From the NCBI RefSeq assembly GCF_028737255.1, contig NZ_JAQZAN010000004.1:1-64000 (forward strand): a stretch of 64,000 nucleotides of DNA, given 5' to 3'. The position numbers and the translations under genes were made by a program. Shown piece by piece: positions 7,675 through 16,215 of the stretch. The notes below the pieces were generated by a model. The model did no database searches. It was given only the letters and a program-made list of their open reading frames with translations, and was not told the origin of the DNA. This DNA is from Actinomycetospora straminea. GTDB taxonomy: Bacteria > Actinomycetota > Actinomycetes > Mycobacteriales > Pseudonocardiaceae. Numbering within the stretch: position 1 is the first letter of the stretch; every line of letters begins with the position of its first letter.

Positions 7675-9830
7675 GGGCCCTCCAGGGGGATCTCGGCGGC
7701 GACGACGGTGCCGCCGTCGGGCGGGCACGACACGCTCGTGTGCCCGCCGAGCTCGGCCGCGCGCTCGCGCAGCGACAGCGTCCCCACCCCGGCGACGACG
7801 TCGGCGCCGATGCCCCGCCCGTCGTCGGTGACGGTGACGACGAGGCCTCCGGGCCGGCGGTCGAGGACGACGGTCGCGCGGGTCGCGCCGGCGTGGCGGA
7901 CGACGTTGGTCATCGCCTCCGAGGCGATCCGGAAGGCCGCGACCTCGACGGCGGCGGGCAGCTCGCCCGGCTCGCCCTCCACGCCGATCTCGAGCTCGTC
8001 GCCCGAGAGCCGCCGGGCCTGGGCGCGCAGGGCCCCGGAGAGCCCGAGCTCGTCGAGGGCGGGCGGGCGCAGGTCGTGGACGAGCCGGCGGACGTCGCTG
8101 AGCAGGGCGCCGACGTCGGCGACGGCCTGCGCGAGCACCCCGTCGGCGGCCGCGGGGTCCTTCGCGGCGAGGCCGCGGGCGGTCTCGATCCGCAGGGTCA
8201 CCGCGCCGAGCCCGGGGCCGACGCTGTCGTGCAGGTCGCGACGCAGCCGCCGGCGCTCCTCCTCGCGCGCGGTGACGAGGTCGACGCGGGCCTGCTGGAG
8301 CGACGCCGACAGCGCGCCGGCCCGGGCGGCCCCCGCGGCCTGGCGCAGCAGGTCGCCGAGCAGGCGCTGGTCGGCGTCCGAGAGCCGCCGTCCCTCCGCG
8401 ACCGCGACCCGGCCGATCGTCTCGTCGCGGTAGCGGATCGGGAGCGCGACGGTGGGGCGGTCGGTGTGCCCGTGCTCGACGACGGCCTGCGCACCGTCGG
8501 CGCGGTCGATCTCGACGCGCACGTAGGGCAGCCGGAACGCTTCGGCCACCGAGCGCGCGAGCGCGGCGAGCTGCTCGCCCGGCGCGGCCGCGGTCTCGAG
8601 CCGCCCGGCGAGGGTGGCGACGGCGGCGTAGGGGTCGTCGCGGGAGCCGCGGGTCAGGCGGCGGGCCGCGCGCCAGAGGCGGCTGCGCAGCGGGGTGTAG
8701 AGCACGGCGACGATCGCCACCGCGAGCAGCGCGGAGTCCCGGTCGCCGAACGCCGCCCCGGCGACCAGCAGCACCAGCCCGTCGACGGCGAGCACCAGCA
8801 CGCCGAGGGCGAGGGCGACGACGGTCGTCGGCAGCAACCGGTCGATCTCGTAGAGCCGGTGGCGGGTGATCGCGACGACGACGGCGGAGCTCGTCACGGC
8901 GATGCTGACGATCACCCCGATCATGAGCCACGCGGGGGGCAGGACCTGGACGACGGCCATCGCGACCGCCGAGACCGCCCCGGCCCACACCAGCCAGCGC
9001 ATCTGCAGGCGACGCTGCCCGCGCGCCGTGCGGTAGCGCGCGGCCACGACGACCAGGGCCAGGAGGAGGCCGACCGCGGGCAGGTGGCGGGCGACGGCGA
9101 ACACCGTCGGCCAGCCCGGCAGGTCCACGGTCAGCTGGTCGAACGGCAGGGCCGCGATGGGTGCCGGGGTGGCGCCCCCGGAGAAGGCGCGGGCGACGTC
9201 GGCGGGCACGAGCACGGCGACGAGCGGCATCACCGCCGTGGCCGCGACCCCGGCCACCGCGACGGCGCGCCAGCCCCGTGGGCGCGGCAGCCGGCCGTCG
9301 GGGAAGAGCACCATCAGCAGCGGCAGACCGACGATCGCGAAGGCGCCCCAGCGGTATCCGAGGTGCAGTCCGAGGACGGCGCCCGGGAGCTCCGGGTGCC
9401 GGTGGACGACGAACACCATCCAGGCCGACGCGAGCCCGCCGATCAGCCACACGACCCCGGAGACGACGAGCACCCACGCGACGGGGTGGCGGGGACGGTC
9501 CCGCAGCACGAGCAGACCCGGCAGCAGCTGGGCGACGCCCGCCACCGCGTTCGGCCACCCGGCCGCGGTGTCGATCGACCGCGGCAGCGTGAGACCGCGT
9601 CCCGCGACGTCGAGGACGACGGCGAGCGCCCCGAGCAGGACGGCCACGGCGCCGGCCAGGGCGAGCACCGCGGGGCGGTGGCCGGACGGCGCCCGGTCGG
9701 CGCCGTCGGGGGGCGGTGTGCCGGCGGCGTCGGTGGGGTCGGTGGCATCGGTGGCGTCCCCGGACGCGTCGACGCTGGTCGGGGGCGCCGTCGGGGGGTG
9801 TGTCTGCGACTCGCCGACCCGCGTGGCCAT
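7671..9830 (-). CDS. Membrane histidine kinase, NarL-partner (HisKA_3) type
   Basis: A 719-aa sensor kinase paired with the response regulator that overlaps its 3' end. After a short Pro/Thr/Asp-rich N-terminus there are several hydrophobic segments (about residues 45-370), including two near the start (LALAGAVAVLLGALAVVLDV). A GAF-like region follows (about 400-520), then the dimerisation/phosphoacceptor helix with His534 (RRDLHDSVGPG) and a C-terminal HATPase_c (SEAMTNVVRHAG, VTDDGRGIG). The ATG at 9830 was chosen because upstream in-frame sequence is Arg/Pro-rich and non-homologous. The signal is unknown; the membrane topology suggests it senses an envelope or small lipophilic cue. The divergent membrane protein at 10060 is a plausible target. 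Confidence 0.9.
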   Translation of the reverse strand: MATRVGESQTHPPTAPPTSVDASGDATDATDPTDAAGTPPPDGADRAPSGHRPAVLALAGAVAVLLGALAVVLDVAGRGLTLPRSIDTAAGWPNAVAGVAQLLPGLLVLRDRPRHPVAWVLVVSGVVWLIGGLASAWMVFVVHRHPELPGAVLGLHLGYRWGAFAIVGLPLLMVLFPDGRLPRPRGWRAVAVAGVAATAVMPLVAVLVPADVARAFSGGATPAPIAALPFDQLTVDLPGWPTVFAVARHLPAVGLLLALVVVAARYRTARGQRRLQMRWLVWAGAVSAVAMAVVQVLPPAWLMIGVIVSIAVTSSAVVVAITRHRLYEIDRLLPTTVVALALGVLVLAVDGLVLLVAGAAFGDRDSALLAVAIVAVLYTPLRSRLWRAARRLTRGSRDDPYAAVATLAGRLETAAAPGEQLAALARSVAEAFRLPYVRVEIDRADGAQAVVEHGHTDRPTVALPIRYRDETIGRVAVAEGRRLSDADQRLLGDLLRQAAGAARAGALSASLQQARVDLVTAREEERRRLRRDLHDSVGPGLGAVTLRIETARGLAAKDPAAADGVLAQAVADVGALLSDVRRLVHDLRPPALDELGLSGALRAQARRLSGDELEIGVEGEPGELPAAVEVAAFRIASEAMTNVVRHAGATRATVVLDRRPGGLVVTVTDDGRGIGADVVAGVGTLSLRERAAELGGHTSVSCPPDGGTVVAAEIPLEGP

Positions 9831-9874
9831 GACGTGATCGTCGCAGGTCGGGCCCGCGCTGTCGGGGGTCTCGC

Positions 9875-9955
9875 GTCCCGGGCCGTGTCCCGGGTCCTCG
9901 GGACACGGTCGGGACCGGCACGGGGCGCGCGGCCCTGGGGCGGGGGACCGGTCCC
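9875..9955. promoter_or_regulatory. Inverted-repeat cluster in the divergent two-component promoter region
   Basis: A 10-bp perfect inverted repeat (CCGTGTCCCG, 6-nt spacer, 9883-9908) extends with a single bulge to arms of 17-18 nt (9875-9892 and 9899-9915). A second perfect 12-bp palindrome, GGGACCGGTCCC, is at 9944-9955. Both carry GGGAC/GTCCC half-sites. They sit between the kinase start (9830) and the membrane protein start (10060), so they could be autoregulatory sites of the regulator encoded at 7024. This is inference from symmetry and position. Confidence 0.4.
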
Positions 9956-10059
9956 GGCGCATCGTTCTCCCCGTGCAGGCCGACAGCCGCCGGAGCCCGA
10001 GTCACGCGGCTCGCCGGCCCGACCGACCCCCCGTCGACCACTTCTCCCGGGAGCCCGCC

Positions 10060-10773
10060 ATGACCAGCATCCGCACCACCCCCGCCCGTGTCCGCACCGA
10101 CGCCGCCCCCGCCGCCGCTCCCGCCCCGGCCGCCGTCTCCCCGACCGCGCCGACCGAGGCCGTCCCGACCGTCGGCTCCGCGCCGGGCTCCGGGAGCCCG
10201 GGGGTCCGTGCCCCCGGAGAACGTGGCCTGCGGGCTCTGGGGGCCGGCCTCGCCGCCGGCTCGGCGTTCTTCGGCGTCGCCTGGCTGGTCCTCGGCCCGG
10301 TCGCCGACGTGGGCAGCTTCGCCATCGACGCCGGCGGCATCGCGTTCCAGGCCGGCGTGTTCTGCCTCCTGATCGCGCTCTGGCGCACCCGGGGCACCGG
10401 GATCGGCCGGTTCGGCCGCGGCGTGCTCGTCACCGAGGCCGTCCTGCTCGCCGTCGCCACCGTCCAGTCGTTCGCCGCGGCCGCCGCGCGGGGTGGACAG
10501 TGGGGCACCCTGGCCACCGTGCTCGACCCGTCCTGGCCGCTGTCGATGCTCGGGATGGTCGTCGTCGGCATCACCGTCGCGGTCGTCGGCCGCTGGCGCG
10601 GGGCGCTGCGGGTGTGGGCGCCGGTGGCCGGCTCGTGGCTCGTCGTCGGGCTCGTCGGCGGGATGCTGCTGCCCGCGTCGTTCCAGGGCATCGTGATCGG
10701 CGGGCACTTCCTCCTCGGCTACACCGTGCTCGGCCTGCTGCTCGCCGTGCGCCCGGAGCTGACGCGGCGCTGA
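10060..10773 (+). CDS. Unknown membrane protein divergent from the two-component pair
   Basis: A 237-aa protein I cannot assign to a named family. The first 60 or so residues are rich in Ala, Pro and Thr and look disordered; the remainder has about six hydrophobic segments separated by short Arg-containing loops (for example RTRGTGIGRFGR), so it is an integral membrane protein with short cytoplasmic loops. The ATG at 10060 follows CCCGGGAG; an in-frame upstream extension to 9973 would run through the inverted-repeat region and is less likely. It is transcribed divergently from the kinase/regulator operon, and this arrangement often marks the regulated output. A stem-loop follows at 10793. Confidence 0.75.
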   Translation: MTSIRTTPARVRTDAAPAAAPAPAAVSPTAPTEAVPTVGSAPGSGSPGVRAPGERGLRALGAGLAAGSAFFGVAWLVLGPVADVGSFAIDAGGIAFQAGVFCLLIALWRTRGTGIGRFGRGVLVTEAVLLAVATVQSFAAAAARGGQWGTLATVLDPSWPLSMLGMVVVGITVAVVGRWRGALRVWAPVAGSWLVVGLVGGMLLPASFQGIVIGGHFLLGYTVLGLLLAVRPELTRR

Positions 10774-10792
10774 CCGCCGCGTCCGGATCGAC

Positions 10793-10829
10793 GGACCCCG
10801 TCGCTCGGGTGGACCGAGCGACGGGGCCC
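10793..10829. terminator. Stem-loop terminator after the membrane protein gene
   Basis: Two 16-nt arms with one mismatch flank a 5-nt loop (GTGGA), and a short T-containing stretch follows. The hairpin lies 20 bp after the stop at 10773 and before the aldo/keto reductase start at 10879, so it separates two transcription units on the same strand. Confidence 0.7.
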
Positions 10830-10878
10830 TTCGGTCATCTCACGTTCCCGCGCCGCCGGACAGGGGCAACCGATCGGC

Positions 10879-11919
10879 ATGGAGTACCGCACTCTCGGAC
10901 GGTCGGGCCTGCGGGTCTCGACGATGACCATGGGCACGATGACGTTCGGCGGCAAGGGCGGGTTCTCCAAGCTCGGCGCCACCGACGTCGAGGGCGCCAC
11001 CCGCCAGATCGACCTGTGCGTCGACCACGGCGTCAACCTCGTCGACACCGCGGACATGTACTCCGCGGGCGTGTCCGAGGAGATCGTCGGGCAGGCGACG
11101 AAGCACCACCGCGACGACCTGCTGATCGCCACCAAGTGCCGCTTCCCGATGGGGGACGGTCCGAACGAGGCCGGGGCGTCGCGCCAGCACATCGTGCGCA
11201 GCGTCGAGGACAGCCTGCGCCGCCTCGACGTCTCGCACATCGACCTCTACCAGCTGCACGGCTGGGACGGCGTGACGCCGCTGGAGGAGACGCTCGAGGC
11301 GCTGGACACGCTGGTCAGCAAAGGCAAGATCCGCTACATCGGCTGCTCGAACTACTCGGCCTGGCACATCATGAAGGCGCTCGGCGTGTCCGAGCGCGAG
11401 CACTACCAGCGGTTCGTGTCCCAGCAGATCCACTACACGCTGCAGGCGCGCGAGGCCGAGAACGAGCTGGTCCCGGTGTCGGTCGACCAGGGCCTCGGCA
11501 TCCTGGTGTGGAGCCCGATCGCCGGCGGTCTGCTCTCGGGCAAGTTCCGGCGCGGCCAGGACGACCCGGAGACCTCGCGCCACCTCGGCGAGTGGTCCGA
11601 GCCGCCGGTCCACGACCGCGAGCGCCTCTACGACGTCATCGAGGTCGCCGCGGAGATCGGTGACGCGCACGGCGTCTCGGTGGCGCAGGTGGCCAACGCG
11701 TGGCTGCTGCGCAAGCCCGGCGTCACCTCGCTCGTCATCGGCGCGCGCACCGAGGAGCAGCTCACCGACAACCTCGCCGCGGCCGAGCTCGCGCTCACCG
11801 ACGAGGATGTGCGCCGCCTCGACGAGGTCTCGGCGACGCCGCTGCTCTACCCCTACTGGCACCAGAAGAACACGATCACCGACCGGCTCTCGCCGGCGGA
11901 CGCGACGCTGCTGGGCTGA
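10879..11919 (+). CDS. Aldo/keto reductase
   Basis: An NADPH-dependent oxidoreductase of the (beta/alpha)8-barrel aldo/keto reductase superfamily, 346 aa, cytoplasmic. The family tetrad is visible: Asp and Tyr in VDTADMYSAG (about residues 54-63), Lys in LIATKCR (about 84) and His in LYQLHGWD (about 127). The C-terminal cofactor loop region reads VTSLVIGARTEEQL. It resembles the actinobacterial YajO/YghZ-like group that acts on aldehydes and ketones; the true substrate cannot be read from sequence. The ATG lies 49 nt beyond the terminator hairpin, so the gene probably has its own promoter. No partner genes are evident; the next gene is 140 bp downstream. Confidence 0.92.
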   Translation: MEYRTLGRSGLRVSTMTMGTMTFGGKGGFSKLGATDVEGATRQIDLCVDHGVNLVDTADMYSAGVSEEIVGQATKHHRDDLLIATKCRFPMGDGPNEAGASRQHIVRSVEDSLRRLDVSHIDLYQLHGWDGVTPLEETLEALDTLVSKGKIRYIGCSNYSAWHIMKALGVSEREHYQRFVSQQIHYTLQAREAENELVPVSVDQGLGILVWSPIAGGLLSGKFRRGQDDPETSRHLGEWSEPPVHDRERLYDVIEVAAEIGDAHGVSVAQVANAWLLRKPGVTSLVIGARTEEQLTDNLAAAELALTDEDVRRLDEVSATPLLYPYWHQKNTITDRLSPADATLLG

Positions 11920-12059
11920 CCTCGCCTCCCGGGGCTCCCCGCTCCGGGGGCGTCCCGCGAGGACGGCCTGCGTTCGTCCGGGTCGTCGGCCCTGTCCTCC
12001 GGGCCGGGAGGGGCGGCACGCTGTCGGGACTGCTCGACCGTCCCCGCCCGGAGGCCGCC

Positions 12060-12857
12060 GTGTCCGTCCCGCCGACGCTCCACCACGTCACCTCCGCCGA
12101 CGGCACGCGGCTCGCGCTCGAGCGGGTCACCGACGGGCCCCGCCCGCTCGTGACCTTCGCCGGCGGCCCGACCGGCCGCGCGGTGTGGGCGGCGACCGCC
12201 CGGGCGCTCGACGGGCGGTTCGCCGTGTGGCTCGCCGACCGGCGCGGCAAGGGCGACTCGGGCGACACGCCGCCGTACTCGTTCGACCGCGAGCACGAGG
12301 ATCTGCGCGCCGTCGCGATCTGGTTCGACGGCGAGGCGGTCCTCGCCGCCCACTCCTCGGCCGCGGTCTGCCTGCTCGGCGCGGCCGCGGGTGGGCTGCC
12401 CGCGTCGGCGCTCGTCGTCTACGAACCGCCGTGGCCGCTCCCCGGCCGCGACGACCCGACCGAGGCCCTCGACGCCATGGACGCGCGGCTCGCCGCCGGT
12501 GACCCCGAGGGCGCGCTGGAGATCGGGCTCGTCCGGCTGGTCGGCATGCCGCCGCCCGCGGTGGCGGGGATGAAGCAGGCACCCGGCTGGGCCGAACGCG
12601 TCGCGAACGCCCACACCTGGTCCCGCGAGGGTCGGGAGCTGGAGCGCCTGGCCGAGGGGACCGACGCCCTGCGCGACGTGCGGCTGCGCGCCGTGCTGCT
12701 GCTCGGGGAGCAGAGCCCCGAGCACCTGCGCCGGTCGACCCACGCCGTCGCCGAGGCGCTGCCCGACGCCACCGTCGTCGACCTGCCAGGCCAGGGGCAC
12801 GCCGCGCTGCAGACGGCGCCGGACCTCGTCGCGGACGTGCTCCTGCGGCACCTCTGA
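12060..12857 (+). CDS. Alpha/beta-fold hydrolase
   Basis: A 265-aa cytoplasmic hydrolase of the alpha/beta superfamily. The strand-turn after LVTFAGGPTGR carries the oxyanion region, the nucleophile elbow is AAHSSAAVC (about residue 99) in place of the classical G-x-S-x-G, an acidic residue is in LLLGEQSPEH, and the terminal His is in GQGHAAL near 249. The atypical elbow makes a standard esterase role uncertain, but the order Ser-acid-His is intact. The GTG at 12060 was chosen because it follows a CCGGAGG ribosome-binding site and homology starts at once; longer upstream starts translate low-complexity Arg-rich sequence. It appears to be a single-gene unit. Confidence 0.85.
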   Translation: MSVPPTLHHVTSADGTRLALERVTDGPRPLVTFAGGPTGRAVWAATARALDGRFAVWLADRRGKGDSGDTPPYSFDREHEDLRAVAIWFDGEAVLAAHSSAAVCLLGAAAGGLPASALVVYEPPWPLPGRDDPTEALDAMDARLAAGDPEGALEIGLVRLVGMPPPAVAGMKQAPGWAERVANAHTWSREGRELERLAEGTDALRDVRLRAVLLLGEQSPEHLRRSTHAVAEALPDATVVDLPGQGHAALQTAPDLVADVLLRHL

Positions 12858-12894
12858 CGCCGCGCACGGTCCGGGCGCTGATCACGCCGACCCC

Positions 12895-12906
12895 TGACCC
12901 GGGTCA
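12895..12906. promoter_or_regulatory. 12-bp perfect palindrome upstream of the small membrane gene
   Basis: TGACCCGGGTCA is perfectly symmetrical and lies 48 bp before the GTG of the 59-aa gene at 12954, in the 96-bp gap after the hydrolase. Position and symmetry suggest an operator, but a 12-bp GC-rich palindrome can occur by chance in this genome. Confidence 0.3.
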
Positions 12907-12953
12907 CACTCCGCGATCGTCCATCCTGGGCGGGCGACGAGGAGGAGGCGCCG

Positions 12954-13133
12954 GTGCCCGGTCGACGCACGGCGAAGGCCGTCCAGCACGAGGAGAACAA
13001 GCGCACGATCGTCGAGCTGACCGCGTGGATCACGGTCGCCGCGGCGATGCTCGTGGTGGCGCTGCACGCCGGCATCTCCGCGTCGTCGACCGCCGCCGAC
13101 GTCCCGCGGGTCACCACCGCCGAGTACCGCTGA
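12954..13133 (+). CDS. Small single-pass membrane protein (59 aa)
   Basis: A short gene with strong coding support: a GTG start preceded by GAGGAGGAGG at good spacing, and a stop only 7 nt before the next gene. The product begins with a basic, polar segment (RRTAKAVQHEENKR), then one membrane helix (AWITVAAAMLVVALHAGI) and a short polar tail ending in AEYR. The topology is probably N-in with the tail outside. The tight spacing implies co-transcription and perhaps a structural partnership with the haem-type membrane protein encoded at 13141. I do not recognise the family. Confidence 0.7.
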   Translation: MPGRRTAKAVQHEENKRTIVELTAWITVAAAMLVVALHAGISASSTAADVPRVTTAEYR

Positions 13134-13140
13134 GCGGCGC

Positions 13141-14121
13141 GTGATCGAGCTCTGGAACATCTCGCGGGCGCTCGGCCTCGTCGCGCTCCTGCTCCTGGGC
13201 GTCGTGCTCGCGCTGGGCGCGCTGCACAACACCTCGCTGACCGAGCTCCTCGGCCAGGCGCTGCCGCGGTTCGTGCTCGTCGCGCTGCACCGCAACCTCG
13301 CGCTGATCACCGTGGTGTTCGTGGCGCTGCACGTCGTGACGGTGCTGGTCACGCCGTACCTGCCGCTGCGCTGGTACCACGTCGTGGTCCCGGGGACGGC
13401 GTCGTTCAACCCGTGGCCGGTGGGGATGGGGGCGCTCGCGCTCGACCTGCTGCTCGCCGTGGTGATCTCGTCGGCCCTGCGGAAGTACCTGTCCAAGCGC
13501 GCCTGGCTCGTCGTGCACTGGACGTCGTACGTCTGCTTCCCGGTGGCCGTCGCGCACGCCGTCGCCAACGCCTCGCTGCGCGGCGGGACGTGGTGGACGC
13601 TCGTGGTGCCGCTGGTCGCCACGGCGCTGGTCGTCGCCGCCCTGCTCCACCGCCGCACCGCGCGCCGGCGCCCGGCGTCGGTGCCGCTCGCCGACCGCGG
13701 CCGCACCGACCCCGCCGAGGCCCGCAAGGCCGCCGACCACGCCACCGGCGCCCAGCTCGTGGTGCGCGGCGAGGGGCCCGAGGTGGCAGCGAACGCGCCG
13801 TTCGCTGCCTCTACGCGCACGAACGCCCCGTTCGCGGCGCCTGCGGAGAGCGACGCGGGCGAGGACGAGGGCGAGGACGAGGGCGGGGCCGGGCGCGGCG
13901 AGGTCCTCGAGATGCGGGTCGTGCCCCGACCCTCCGAGGAACCCGGCGCGGCTGCGGGAGCTGGACGGCCCGGCCGCCACGCCGCCGACCCCGACGACGA
14001 CGCGAGCGACGACGCGAGCGACGACGCGAGGGACGACGCGAGCGACGACGCGCGCACCGACACCCTCGGCGGCCCCGAGGCCCCGACCGTCGCCCTGCCC
14101 GCGCGTCGCCGCCGCCGCTGA
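13141..14121 (+). CDS. Ferric reductase-like transmembrane protein with a disordered acidic tail
   Basis: A 326-aa protein whose first 170 residues form about five to six membrane helices with paired histidines placed to bind haem: LHRNL, ALHVV, VHWTSY and AHAVAN. This matches the ferric-reductase-like/YedZ type membrane domain, which passes electrons across the membrane; no flavin or NAD-binding domain follows, so it needs a partner. The tail (about 180-326) is hydrophilic and disordered. It contains two NAPFAA-type repeats that come from palindromic DNA (13786-13808 and 13816-13838) and five 12-bp tandem repeats that encode DDAS-like units. The GTG start is 7 nt after the small membrane gene, implying an operon. 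The tail looks like recently accreted repeat sequence. Confidence 0.82.
   Translation: MIELWNISRALGLVALLLLGVVLALGALHNTSLTELLGQALPRFVLVALHRNLALITVVFVALHVVTVLVTPYLPLRWYHVVVPGTASFNPWPVGMGALALDLLLAVVISSALRKYLSKRAWLVVHWTSYVCFPVAVAHAVANASLRGGTWWTLVVPLVATALVVAALLHRRTARRRPASVPLADRGRTDPAEARKAADHATGAQLVVRGEGPEVAANAPFAASTRTNAPFAAPAESDAGEDEGEDEGGAGRGEVLEMRVVPRPSEEPGAAAGAGRPGRHAADPDDDASDDASDDARDDASDDARTDTLGGPEAPTVALPARRRRR
13786..13808. repeat. 23-nt palindromic repeat (family B), copy inside a coding sequence
   Basis: Perfect 10-3-10 palindrome with arm GCAGCGAACG. It lies in frame within the tail of the ferric-reductase-like gene. A weaker relative (CGAACG, CCC, CGTTCG) follows within 13816-13838, and other copies are at 14239, 48920 and 48950. 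Confidence 0.7.
13996..14055 (+). repeat. Five 12-bp tandem repeats in the ferric-reductase-like tail
   Basis: The unit GACGACGCGAGC is repeated five times with small changes in units three and five. The length is a multiple of three, so copy-number changes alter only the length of the acidic DDAS/DDAR tail and keep the frame. Confidence 0.85.
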
Positions 14122-14135
14122 CCGGGTCCCGGGTC

Positions 14136-14188
14136 GCGGTTACTGGCTCGTATCGCTCGCCGGCCGAGAGATACCAGCCAGTAACCGC
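14136..14188. terminator. Long inverted repeat between convergent genes
   Basis: Two 19-nt arms (GCGGTTACTGGCT at the outer end) pair with one mismatch around a 15-nt loop that itself contains pairing CTC/GAG bases. It lies 14 bp after the stop of the plus gene and about 90 bp after the stop of the minus gene nhaA, so it probably serves as a bidirectional terminator. Confidence 0.65.
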
Positions 14189-14206
14189 GGGGACAGGCGC
14201 AGCGCG

Positions 14207-14233
14207 GGCGCGCGAACGGGGAGTTCGCGCGCC
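14207..14233. repeat. Second hairpin in the convergent gap
   Basis: Perfect 11-bp stem with a 5-nt loop, arm GGCGCGCGAAC. It carries the CGAAC/GTTCG core also found in the 23-nt family B palindromes on either side, and may be a degenerate member or a second terminator. Confidence 0.5.
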
Positions 14234-14238
14234 TAGAA

Positions 14239-14261
14239 GCCGCGAACAGCCCGTTCGCTGC
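14239..14261. repeat. 23-nt palindromic repeat (family B), intergenic copy
   Basis: A 10-3-10 palindrome whose right arm, CGTTCGCTGC, is identical to that of the coding copy at 13786; the left arm has two changes. It ends 15 bp before the nhaA stop codon. Confidence 0.55.
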
Positions 14262-14275
14262 GATCCCGGCGAGCC

Positions 14276-16204
<1,929 letters not shown>

Positions 16205-16215
16205 GCGGGGAAGTC

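Noticed and set aside
7675-10707. The upstream extension of the response regulator to a 1227-aa product
   Set aside because: The extension is the out-of-frame shadow of the kinase gene; the response-regulator homology begins at the GTG at 7674.
13996-14055. Regular tandem units as a possible CRISPR array
   Set aside because: The units are directly adjacent without spacers and encode an in-frame acidic tail.
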